From Hydractinia symbiolongicarpus (lineage: Eukaryota; Cnidaria; Hydrozoa; Anthoathecata; Hydractiniidae), in assembly GCF_029227915.1 (NCBI RefSeq), contig NC_079880.1, positions 24,676,501 to 24,740,500 on the forward strand: a DNA stretch of 64,000 bases. Reading direction: 5' to 3'. Shown piece by piece: positions 12,273-23,500 of this stretch. How positions within the stretch are numbered: position 1 is the first letter of the stretch; each line of letters starts with the position of its first letter. A model generated the notes under the pieces. That model did no database searches. It saw nothing but the letters and a program-made list of their open reading frames with translations, and had not been told where the DNA came from. The translations under genes were made by a program, and so were the position numbers.

Positions 12273-15200
12273 CCAGGTATCATAATGGTGAGCAGTGAAT
12301 TATGGGTATTCTAAGATGGTATTTGGGTGCTTGTTGTAACTCGATGTATTCCATTCTTTATGCTTCCAACAACAGAAAATGAACTTTAGGACTCTTAAAA
12401 ACTTCTATAATCCTAAAAAAACATTTCCAACCAGCTGGAATCTGGTGTCATAAACATACAGAAATATTCTTCTATATATTAAACCCACCCAGGTGGTGGT
12501 AACGTTTTGTCGTAAAAGTACCTGTTTGCCATAACAGTGTCATATATTTTGTAGTAACGTGTTTGTTATTATTTTTGATAATGGCGAAACTGTTTTACGC
12601 GGCCTCGTAACGGCGTATATTATCTCTGTTACGAAACCAGTACATAAATTAGTTTGAATTAGTTGAGTTTTGTTCTTCGTTGCGATGTCTTGTTACTGTT
12701 TTCGCTATTCGCATTTTTTTCAAACAACGCTTCTTTAAACAACCTTTGCTTAAACGATAGGGGCGGACAATTTCAGTTTTTTTTTCTTGATGCGAATGAT
12801 AGTGAGATGATTCTGAGAGACAAAAACATTGATATGATTTACTTGGGACATAGCGTGTCTAGTAGTGGAAGATTATGTAGGCTTCTGCGCATTTAGTAAT
12901 ACGTAATAATTTAAAATTCCACAAAAGGATTCACAAAATTATTCCACAATAAACTTTGAGTACGACTGGACCACTACCCGTTGCAAAAATTAGCCCACCA
13001 ATCAATTTCGAGTACTTATCAAATAAAATCTCTCCAGATTCTGCTTAGCAGAGCTCGCTGGACAAAATTTAAGTCGGTCAAAAATGTAATTTTTACCCGA
13101 CAATGTTTTGTCCAGTAACATATTAAAATTTCTTAAATTTCCAGTTTTGCGTTCTTTTCGTGGATTTTAACTTTCCAAAAGACTTACGTACTTTTATATT
13201 TGTAAAAAATATTTTGTAAATATAATAATGAACTAATAATATCCGATTTCCTACCCGAAATCTTGTATGATGAAAATATTTAACACGGGTTATTTATATT
13301 TTTATAAACTGTTTTCAAATACTGTAATTTATACTAAATACAAGATTGAAGATGAAGATAAATACGTGCTCTTATTTGTGTGTAGTTTACACAGAATATT
13401 AGCCTGGTTAACTAAGCTTTCTTTGAGGACATCAAATGAAGTTTTTATGAAACGAAAGCTTAGTCGTAGTCAGATCAAATCCCTAAAATTCCAATCTACC
13501 TTATAGCAAACCCTGTTTTGAATCATTTAAGCAGCACTAAGTCGGCGTGGTCACGTCTTACCCTCTTAAATGATATAAGAACTATGTTTGTTCAGGTCAG
13601 TGAGGCCATTAGCGCTTAAAACAAAAGATTTTTGATATTGACCACGTAAATAAAACTAACCAATCAAAAAGCGTGGTCAGTATACTGACCGCAGAAAAAT
13701 CGTTTGAGACTTCGATTTCAATTCCGATTTCCTGGTGGTAAGAAAAATTATGCTGGGTCTCCTGGCTAACAGAACATTGAATTGAGAAGTGTTTTAGTTA
13801 CTTGATTTTAGTGACTTTAAAATTAATCAAAGCAACTAAGGCTCCAGTCTTTCTAAAGTAATTAATGTAATTACCCCAACTTAGTTACCAGGACCTATTG
13901 AATATTTTTATTTATAAAATAGTACACGACCTTTGCAATTACTCGCACTTTGGGTGAATCTGCTTATGTAAATGTTCCGAGTGTGAAATACAGTTTTATG
14001 TTGGTTATTTATCTGATTAGATTGAAATAGGGGTTTTGTTTTATTCTGCAAGGTCTCTGTTGTACAATAAATAGGAGAACGTTCCAGAACACCTGAATGA
14101 GTTAGAACAGGTAATACCATCCTAATAACAAGCTGGAACAACCGGAGAAAGTAAAAATAGAAGACTGTGTTGACTCTGTAAATGAAACCGGATTCACAAC
14201 AAGAAGTTTCCACTAAATAACGGTATTCCCTTTGTGCAACAACAATATTAATGGCTCGTATTCTACCGTAATTCTTCGAATAATAAACGTACTCTCCCAT
14301 TGCACACACTCTTCCTATTTCAATGATTTTTTAATTGCAACATCTTTGGTAACACTGGTGTTTGGGTGGACATGTGTTGATAAAACTCCGTTGATAATGA
14401 AACAGCGCATTGCTAGTTATTGTGCTACGGTGCTCGCGTGTATCAGTCCACTAAAAGGATATATTTGGTCACATTATTACGGATGATATTCTTGGTCAGA
14501 TGACATTCTACATTGTTATCTGTGTTTGTTATTTGTCAGATCACAGGACACATCACAGGGCACAGCGGTTATCATGCTAACGTTTATTGTTCGCGCAATG
14601 ACGACAAAATAGAGAATCTGACTTTATCAGCATGAGACGAGGGTATGACCTGCAGCTGCAAGTTATCGAATATATATCATCAACTAAATTTTTGCTAGAC
14701 TTTATTTTGGCTGAGACTTAACTGGTTTTTACTTGTTGTGTGGTTGTAATAAATACTTTGCATACAAGAACTTTGGCGTACCGCATGGCGTATGACGGAA
14801 CGACATGGCGGTAGCATCAAAGCAAAAGTAAACGGGGCCATATCAGATTCTTGCTTTAAAATTTCATGATTTTATGTTCGCAGATAATCCATTGGGTTGT
14901 CTCGTCAACAGTCATGTGGACGTAAATGTTGCGGGTTTTTTGCTCAAAATCACGAAATGCCATCTGACTTTGTGAATCGCAATAATTAATGCCGCAAAAT
15001 CTCTGTTTGTTAATTTAAAATTTCAAAAAAAAAAACAAAAAAAAAACAGAATAAATTTAAATCTAGAGATGAAAGAAATGTTGAAATTTTTCTTTTTCTT
15101 TTATCGTTCAAAATCATCTCCGACAATTAATTACACGCTTTTTATAACAATATGCTTTAAAGGAAAATCGGGTTGGGATTTTAAAATGAATACAATAGGT

Positions 15201-15325
15201 TTATTGTAGAAAACGATAGAAAAATAAGAAGAATGATGAGCTTGATAATATTTGGATACATATACAAAAATGCGTGTATGGTACCTGTCATGGTAATCAA
15301 AGCTAAAAACGATGCATTAAATTTT
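12273..15325. other. Intergenic region between SLCO and the Mutator element
   Basis: No gene is supported. Open frames such as those near 12663-12896 and 13908-14309 have no recognisable similarity. The segment holds one copy of the 9-bp-duplication MITE (13400-13768). Confidence 0.5.
13400..13768 (-). mobile_element. MITE family 1, copy A (non-autonomous, 9-bp target duplication)
   Basis: The element is bounded by TAGCC at one end and GGCTA at the other. Its right end carries GCTGGGTCTCCTGGCTA, the reverse complement of the start of copy C at 38046. Inside are the shared block with CAATCAAAAAGCG and the block AACTAAGCTTTC near the left end. Flanks are ACAGAATAT (13391-13399) and ACAGAACAT (13769-13777), a 9-bp target duplication with one mismatch. 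A 9-bp duplication is characteristic of Mutator-like elements. Confidence 0.7.
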
Positions 15326-18193
15326 AAGGTGGTTCCCTGGGAAATAAAGCCCTTTTTCATTTTTTTTTCAATATTGAGTATTATATACTGTTGGAAAGGT
15401 TATTCTCTCAGCTATAAGGTGGTATAAATGGTTTTCCAAGGTCCTGCAATAATTTTGCAAATTTTACAGAAGTTTCTATACAGGTAGAACCTAAAATTTC
15501 GAAAATTTCCTTAGCAACGGTCCTTAGAAACTGATTTAGGCCAATATCTTTTTGTTAAAAAGTCGTAAGGGCGTGAAAATGCCGCCATTTTGACGCCAAA
15601 GGGCTGTTCTATCTTGCACAGCAAAGTTTTACTATAAGATATACACCGAAACCATCCTGAAGTGCTTTCAAAGTTAGAGCTCCTGGTGAAAGGTCATAAA
15701 TTCTTCCTCCATTTTTTAAACACAAATAGCTTGATTCTTTTAACCAATTAAAGTCATGGCTAACAAGAAAAGTTATCAGAAGAGAAGATCAAGGAAGAGA
15801 AAAGGTTTTAATGGTGCAAATGTTACAGCCAGCAATACAACATTAAACGGAACATCTTCAGAACCAATCCAAGAACTCACCGAACCTGAACCGTCAACAC
15901 AAACTGGAGCATCAGCTGCCAAATTAGATTGTAGTACTACCTCAGAAACAATTGAGAAAGAGTTTGTTGCTAACTGTTACATTATAATAGAGAGTGACTT
16001 GTTAATGTCTTTGATTTTTATGATAGGAAGATGCCCAGACTGTGCAGCTTCTGTAAGCGTGGAACATCTATTGCAAGCCAAAATGGGAATGGCTCATTTC
16101 CTTTTAATCTCATGTGCAGAATGCCCATGGAATTTGAAGTTTTGTTCTTCTAAAGAGTGTGATAAACCAGATCCAGTTAATGGCAGAAAAGGTTATGACA
16201 TTAATAGAAGGATTTCGTGAGAATGGTATTGGTTTCAGCGGCATCGAAAAATTTTGCAGATGCATGATTATGCCACAACCAATGACAAAATCAACATTTG
16301 AAAACATTAATTCATTGGTCCACAATGCTTATGTACAGACTTCACATGAGTCCATGGCTACAGCAGCAAAAGAAGTGCATGAGAAAACAAAAAGAAATGA
16401 CCCAAGTAGTGTTGATAAAGAGGATATCGCTAATATAGCTGTCAGCGGTGATGGCGCCTGGCAAAAGCGCGGATTTTCATCCCTTAATGGGGTAATGACA
16501 TTGATCGCAGATGGAAAGTGTATTGACACTGAGGTTATGTCGAAAAAGTGTAAAGAGTGTGATGTTTGGGAAAAGACAAATGACACCCATTCTGAGAAGC
16601 ATAAAGAGTGGAAAGAAAATCATGCTGCGTTTTGCTCTATCAACCATAGAGGCAGTTCTGGTGCCATGGAGATTACCGGCTTGAAACGTATTTACCATCG
16701 CTCTGTGAAAACTCACAAACTCCGATACACTTTTTACATTGGAGACGGAGACACAAAATCTTTTGTGGAACTTTGTAGTACAAATCCCTACCCAGGACAC
16801 AGCTTGAACAAAGGTGAATGTATCGGGCATGTACAGAAACGTGTCGGAACCAGATTGCGAAAAATTAAAACTGACCACAAGGGTGTAAAGCTTTCAGATG
16901 GAAAAGGCATTGGCAGAGGAAAGGGAAGACTCACAGACAAGATCATGAATACACTTCAAAACCATTATGGAATGGCTATTAGACAGAACACTGATAATCT
17001 TTATGCTATGCGTAAATCTGTTGCTGCTGTCCTTTTTCATTCGACAAATGAACCTGATGAAGAAAAGCGTCACATGTACTGTCCCCGAACTGAGAACTCT
17101 TGGTGTAAATATCAAAGGGATAAGATAACTGGTGAATCTACTTACAAAGGGCATTTAAACATTGATAAAGTTGTCTCAGACCTCATTGCACCTGTATTTT
17201 CAAGCAAAGACCTTGGAAGTGAGGATCTACTTAAGAAATGCCTTCATGGTCAAACACAAAACGTAAATGAGTCTCTCAACAATGTCATCTGGTCAAGATG
17301 CCCTAAAAGAGTTTATGTTGGAAATGCTGTTTTCAAAACAGCAGTAGCATCTGCAGTAATAGCATATAACAATGGAGAAACAGGACTGTTACCAGTATAT
17401 TCCAAACTTGGTTTAGAACCTGGTTATTATACCGAAACTGGTTTTCGTAAAGCTAACACAAAACGTGTGAAAGAGTCAAACCGCAAGTCTACTGACAGAG
17501 TTAAAAATGACAGAAAAAGGCAGAGAGCTGCCAGAAAAGGTTATGAAGATAAGAATTTGCTTGAGGAAGGGGAAACATATGGATATGGTGCTTTTGTTGG
17601 ACTTTAATTATTAGTTTATGAACAGATTAGTTTTTTTTTATACAAACTGTTTTTTTTCTTTTACCGATATTTCAAAACAAGATTTTTGCAGATTTTTGAA
17701 CTCCTAACAAAGATAACTTTTCATTGGAACAAGCTTTTGAGCTGAAATTTTGAACATCAGTTCTTCATTCTATTTAGGAGGGACTGTGTGAATTAGTTTT
17801 TCAATTTTACTATTTTTTCTTCTCCTAGAATCTAGTATGTTGTCATTGATATTCTCTTTTCCGGAAAAGTCAAGTTTGGTGGCCAACCCGATGCGATTTA
17901 GATAAAAAATTAAAAAAGTAATTCACTCAGTCCCTTCAGCTACTCAATATTAACACATGTGCAAAGTTTTATCTTGATTGGAAAAGTCTACCTAGAGATA
18001 TCCTTGTTAGGAGATACCATATGTTTTTAGCCTATAATTTGTTAATTATGCGCATAATTAGTGACGTCATCAAAAAAATTTAAAAAAAGAAATTTTTTTC
18101 TTCCTATTTTATTATGATACAACTTTGTGCCAAAGCATTTTGAAAAAAAACCATTTTTTGGAAAAAAATCCTTGTTTCCCAGGGAACCACCTT
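15326..18193 (+). mobile_element. Mutator-type DNA transposon (2.87 kb)
   Basis: A perfect 19-bp terminal inverted repeat, AAGGTGGTTCCCTGGGAAA, lies at 15326-15344 and inverted at 18175-18193. The interior encodes a Mutator-like transposase on the + strand. The expected 9-bp target duplication is not visible: the flanks are TTAAATTTT and AATATATTA. Either one end has changed or the true ends differ by a few bases. Beyond the 19 bp the two ends do not match well. Confidence 0.75.
15756..17607 (+). pseudogene. Mutator-like transposase, one frameshift
   Basis: Two overlapping frames make up one transposase. The first (15756 to about 16215) encodes a basic N-terminus (KRRSRKRKG), a Thr/Ser-rich linker and the zinc-binding start of the domain (CPDC..CAEC). 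It runs as far as GYDINRR, where the frame must change. The second continues ENGIGFSGIEKFC to the stop at 17605-17607. Catalytic landmarks of the Mutator-like domain are present: VSGDGAWQKRG, YIGDGDTKSF and a glutamate in NVNESLNNVIWSRCPK. The tail is basic. The break lies between about 16200 and 16222 and is a single-base shift; the rest of the frame is open, so the copy is either young and just inactivated or affected by a sequencing error. No intron is evident. Confidence 0.8.
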
Positions 18194-18464
18194 AATATAT
18201 TAAGGCTTATAGCACACATTTAGTATAACAAGACATATATATATACTACACACGACACATTGGAAAGAAATCGCGTGTTTAACAAATTGCGCCTTGCATA
18301 TGCACCTCAAGATTACGAACAAAAATTTTAAAAAAAATTAAACTCAACATAAATTTGGTAAATACAAATTGTAAAAAACATAAAAAGTTCTAGAAACCAA
18401 GTACGTTCTAAATATTTCGCTGTCTATTAATTTCAAAAATAACCAAATATAAACCACAAAAAAC

Positions 18465-19283
18465 TCACATAATTCCGCTGCTAATCATTTTCTTGTTTGC
18501 CTCGATTACCTTGGTCCAATCTCGCTTAGACAACAAAGACACTGCTTTAATTAACACTTTGGTAGCTTTATCCGCATTCTTTTTTAGAGTTTGATAAACC
18601 TGCTCCACTGTTACGTGGTCCTCATCCTTCCAAGCATCGTAATCTGTTACCATGGCAACACTTGAGTAGCAAATACCAGCCTCTTTCGCTAACGTTACCT
18701 CAGGAACAGTTGTCATACCAACCAAGTCTCCTCCCCAGAGCGCAAACATCTTGCTTTCAGCTTTCGTTGAAAAACGCGGTCCCTCGATAATGACCATGGT
18801 GCCCGCTTCGTGGAAATCGAAGGCGAGCTCTTTCGTGGCAGCTATCATGACTTTTCTCGTCTCTTCACAAAACGGATGTCCCATTGGGATGTGAAGTACA
18901 CCCTTCGGGTCTTCCTTGTTGCCAGAGTAAAACGTATTATGCCGTAAAAATGTTCTGTCGATAAACTGATCCAAAATGATCAGATCGCCGACTTTATACT
19001 CTTGCCGCAGTGAGCCACAAGCGTTTGTTGCGAGGATATGAGTACATCCTTCGGCTTTCAGCGCCCAAATGTTAGCACGGTAGTTGATTTGCGACGGGTT
19101 GATGTCATGACCTTTACCATGTCTAGCAAGTAAGACCACGTCGACACCTTCAATTTGTCCGAGCGTTAAGACGGATGACGGTTCTCCATACGGTGTGGTC
19201 ATACTCTTCTCCGTTTTCTCATGAAGAATCTTTGGATCATTTAACCCTGAACCACCGATGATGCCGACTTTCAGTGTGCCCAT
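18465..19283 (-). CDS. MTAP: S-methyl-5'-thioadenosine phosphorylase (MTAP)
   Basis: The 272-residue protein matches the MTAP/PNP family along its whole length and is close to the usual 270-285 residues. It cleaves methylthioadenosine with phosphate to adenine and methylthioribose-1-phosphate in the methionine salvage pathway (cytosol and nucleus). Visible motifs are the N-terminal GIIGGSGL phosphate-binding loop, ARHGKGH, NYRAN, ATNACGSL, EGPRFST, and the substrate-binding GMTTVPEVTLAKEAG followed by TDYDAW. The ATG at 19283 starts just before the conserved first strand. The gene is a single exon, although neighbouring genes have 9 to 15 coding exons. No poly(A) tract follows the stop and no flanking duplication was found. 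An NRF1-like site lies about 150 bases upstream. Confidence 0.95.
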   Translation of the reverse strand: MGTLKVGIIGGSGLNDPKILHEKTEKSMTTPYGEPSSVLTLGQIEGVDVVLLARHGKGHDINPSQINYRANIWALKAEGCTHILATNACGSLRQEYKVGDLIILDQFIDRTFLRHNTFYSGNKEDPKGVLHIPMGHPFCEETRKVMIAATKELAFDFHEAGTMVIIEGPRFSTKAESKMFALWGGDLVGMTTVPEVTLAKEAGICYSSVAMVTDYDAWKDEDHVTVEQVYQTLKKNADKATKVLIKAVSLLSKRDWTKVIEANKKMISSGIM

Positions 19284-19432
19284 GTTTGTTTATAATTTAT
19301 ACTAAAGCAAAAATAAAATTAATTTCGTGGAAACTAAATTAACCTAAACTAAATTAATTTATCAGACTAAATTAACCCATGTGCGGTGCACCAAGGTCCA
19401 TAAACTTTGCTCGATTGATTATTTATAAAGTA

Positions 19433-19444
19433 TGCGCATGCGCT
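19433..19444. promoter_or_regulatory. NRF1-like palindromic site upstream of MTAP
   Basis: TGCGCATGCGCT differs by one base from the NRF1 consensus TGCGCATGCGCA. It sits about 150 bases before the MTAP start codon, where such sites are usual in TATA-less housekeeping promoters. The function is inferred from position and sequence only. Confidence 0.45.
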
Positions 19445-20233
19445 GAAAAACAAAAGGGTTGGTTTAAAGCAGCATGCAAACTTTAAAACAACTAAATTTC
19501 AAACAAGCAACTAACGCCATATGAGCCGCAATTACAACAAAAAATTAGTCATAGGACGTTAGGCCACTGACAAAATACGTAAAATCGAAAGGCAGATTAT
19601 TAGAATAGTACAAAAGGTATCAAAAAAGAAATAACCGCTACACAACGATGAAATCAGTAGAAATAAATCCAAAGAATCAACAAAAGGGCGGCTACCCTCA
19701 AACATCACATGACGTGACCAACTAATCATGGATGTGTTTTTACAAAATTGACATCTCAAAGACAGAAAAAAAAGTAACCCACCTTTTTTGTAATTACTTT
19801 TATAATGGACATGTTATTTATATATATTGTTTTTATATTTTACGATCATTATATTTTCCTAAAAAGAAAGCTTTAACGTAATACAAAAATTATTTTCTCG
19901 ATTTACCGCCCCTTACTAATAACCGTCCACCCTAAAAATCAAAATTTTAATAAGCGCTCCAAGGCGCTTAAACGAGTATTTACAGTAAGCATAGTGTTGT
20001 CTAAATTCGACGGCGAGTATATAAAAAGTAATCCAGCACTCACCCTAATACAAAACACAGAAAAAGTTGATGATTAGCCACAAACGAAGTATACGATAGC
20101 ATAATAAGTTCAAATCTCACGGTGGCGGTCCTTTGTGTCAATTTTAATAACGAAATATAACTCCATTGCTGCCAACATTTATGACACATGCGGTTTTTTG
20201 CATATAAAAAACAAAAGACTTAGAAGACTTAGA

Positions 20234-20239
20234 TTTATT
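20234..20239 (-). terminator. Candidate poly(A) signal of NAF1
   Basis: TTTATT on the + strand reads AATAAA on the minus strand, about 280 bases after the NAF1 stop codon and before the MTAP promoter. It is the most plausible poly(A) signal for that gene. Confidence 0.4.
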
Positions 20240-20521
20240 AAACCTTTGTGAATAACTTTTTTTAAGTTTATCCACTCTTTAAACACTACAAGACTGTCAC
20301 AAAAAAGTTAAATATTACAACTTAACATTTATGTCTGCCAATTATTGTATTAAGATGTCAACAACAACAACAACAACGAAAAACAAAATGGTGGAAAAAA
20401 TTGTCTTTTTCAAGATGAGTATCGAAAATACACACAGAATAAGTTGACCAAAATTTCAGCTGAATATTTAGCAACTTTCAAAATGCGCAGCACTAAACAA
20501 AAACGACATATGGACACTTGT

Positions 20522-23500
20522 CTATCTTGGTTGAAAGTGTGGTCGCGTGTTTCGGATTGACTGCATGCTTGACTGATTAACCGGTTGACGATGACTGTGA
20601 CCATCAAAATGGGGCACATAAGTCGGTGTGTATGTTCTGTCATCAGGTGAAAACTCGGGTGGAAATTCCTGCGACAAAGAAGGTCTGTTTTGTCCATACA
20701 TGTTCCCACGATACTGCGATGTTGCTTCCCTGTGATAGGGTGAAATTGTAGCATCCTGAAAATCTGTAGTTGGTGGTTTATGGTACGGCGCGTTTGGACG
20801 ATAAATCCGTTCGTCGCGTGGTGGAAAGGCGGGTCGCACGTCAAACCTTTGCGGCGGCGGCGGCGGCTGTTGATGTACATACCCGCCTTCGTAGTCGTTG
20901 GAACTACCCTTGTGATACCGTTCTTTATCGTATTCATGTTGTTGTTGTCCTTCATGTGGTTGGGTATGACCAAACGGTGGTCTGACGGAAGACGGACCAG
21001 TATTTTGTTGTGCGAGCTGATTTTTTGGTGATATTGCAGGAGCTTGGGGAGGATTCGCTTTCAAGTATTTATCAAGCGGTTCAATATTAACGCGTGTTTT
21101 CTTCTTACTTGGAGTCTCTCTCGGGGACGATGGTTCTTGTTGCATTGGTTCTGGGATTGGTAGATTTGGTTGTCTTTCACGTTTGGCTTGATGTCCATGA
21201 GTCGCGACTGGCGTGGGCGTTGCTTGTGTCTGGTGCTGCATGGGGAGCGGTGGCGGATGACGCCAAAAATTCCAAGGAGGTTGGAGCGCATATGGGTTAG
21301 GAAACGGCGGAAAAAAAGGATTGAAAACTGGCGGGCTTTGGAATCCACCAAACTGTTGATTTATTTGCGGCGGACAGTAGGGAATCTGAGGTGGCATATT
21401 GTTCACTTTCTGCTGATCCTGCGGCGGACAGTAGGGAATCTGGGGTGGCACATTGTTTACTTTCTGCTGATGCTGCGGCGGGCAGTAATGAATCTGGGGT
21501 GGCACATTGTTTAATTTCTGCTGATGCTGCGGCGGGCAGTAGGGAATCTGGGGTGGCACATTGTTTACTTTCTGCTGATGCTGCGGCGGGCAGTAATGAA
21601 TCTGGGGTGGCACATTGTTTAATTTCTGCTGATGCTGCGGCGGACAGTAGGAATTTTGAGGTGGAACACCGTTCACTTTCTGCTCATGCTGCGGCGGACA
21701 GTAGGAATTTTGAGGTGGAACACCGTTTACTTTCTGGGCATGCTCCAACAGAGGATTACGTTGTGGGACGTACATCTTTTTATTGCCAGTATTTGGAACA
21801 TCTAAAAATTAGGGCGCGTTAGCACGTTAAGATAGGAGGTAAAAAAATTGGAAGGTTATGTGTTTGAGTAATGTCCACTCTGTTACAAACAGAACCAACA
21901 AAACATACGTGGGAAATTCCTAGACGTATTAAACTTTAGGTAAGAAAAATTCTAACAACTTACCACGGTTTTGAATTATATGACGGTTATCATGACGGTT
22001 ATCATTACTATCCAATCTAAACAAATAAATAAAAACATAACTAAACAACTGAAGTATTTGCAAGGATAAGCGTGACCAAGGAACAACAGTATTTGTAAAG
22101 ATAGTGTGACCAAGAATCTACAGTATTTGTGAAGAGAGTGTGACCAAGGTACAACGGTTTTTATAAATATGATTTGACCAAGGAACACAGTACTTGTAAA
22201 GAGAGTGTGATCAAGGAACAACAGTATTTATAATGACAGGTATGATTGTGACCAACAATACCATCGAGCTAGAGATAGTTTGCACGAAAAATTTCTTAAT
22301 GTATAGACTAACTTTCCGTTTTTTCTCCGCTTCTTTTGTTCACTTTTCACTCTTCTTTCTTCTTCGTCGTCAGAATAATCAAGAAACTAAGCATTGGGTA
22401 AATTAAAATATTAATAAAATAACAAACAATAATAAAATTGCCAAATCACGCGAAAGATATGCACAAATCCAAAAACACTATTTGAAATTTTAAAAAAAAA
22501 TATAATTCTGTGATTTTTGTTGGGTGCTGGAAAGAACGCAAGTAACCTATGAAACGAGTGGTTACAGAAACCAGGTCGCTAAAAAAAATGAAACAACACA
22601 TTTTTACAGCTCAAGGTAGAATATAATTCTAAGTTTTGTCCTATCAAATGAATATTTATAGAAACCAGATCACTAGAAAAATAAAACATCGTGCGAGAAT
22701 AAATGACATAACGAGACATACCTCAGGTGGCGGCTCACAGTCATCTTTCCATGAAGCATCTGAACCTTTTAATCTAAAAGTGTACACAAGTCAAATCCAT
22801 CACAAGAATAAAAAATTATTAGAGAAAAACAATATGACAAAAAAAATCTAAAATAGAGGTTCTTTTAGGATATGAAAAGCAGATTGTGTTGAAGTGTATC
22901 TCATATAAAAAAACAAACAAAAAAGAACCAAAACGAGGCTAAATTCTGAGGTTTTTTTTTACCTTCTCAATAAAAGAAAGTCAGTTATAATTTGAAGTCA
23001 GCAAAATAGTCACTTGCACAAAATTTAGTCTTTAAGGACTAAATTGTTAAACTAATTCATAAAGTACATTCTACTTCACGAATTAGTTTATTTATAAACC
23101 ACTCCTACAGATATAGTAGAGTCAGCAAGTACTAATTGAAATAACAAATGGATAATCAACAACCATATGCAATGGAAATTGACAAATTTCATTAAAATCA
23201 AAACTTTGTATTCTATTTATTTTAACGCACTAAAACAGAACGCCAAAACAATCTAAGTAAATGGTTGGTCAGGAAAACAATTTTAGTCAGCACATAATAT
23301 TAGCCACCGAGTCAACAGTTAGTCAAAGTTCACCGGTCCTTTCTTACTGATATACTACTGTTATAAGGAACAAAATATAAACAAATCAGGCTGTGAAAAA
23401 GGTTCAAAAAAAAGATCAGCCAGCATCAGGTAAGATCGTTTTTAAGACTACTATTACGCAGGCTTAATAATAAAGGGAGAGCAATAGCTCTTGGTCACGC

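Noticed and set aside
13908-14309. 133-codon minus-strand open frame
   Set aside because: No recognisable domain, odd composition and no splice context.
21391-21822. 143-codon + strand open frame of AADSRESGVAHCLLSAD-type repeats
   Set aside because: Antisense shadow of the NAF1 18-residue repeats.
21976-22221. Hydrophobic 81-codon minus-strand frame
   Set aside because: Arises from the 32-bp minisatellite; the real NAF1 exon (22016-21964) only clips its end, in a frame fixed by the flanking exons.
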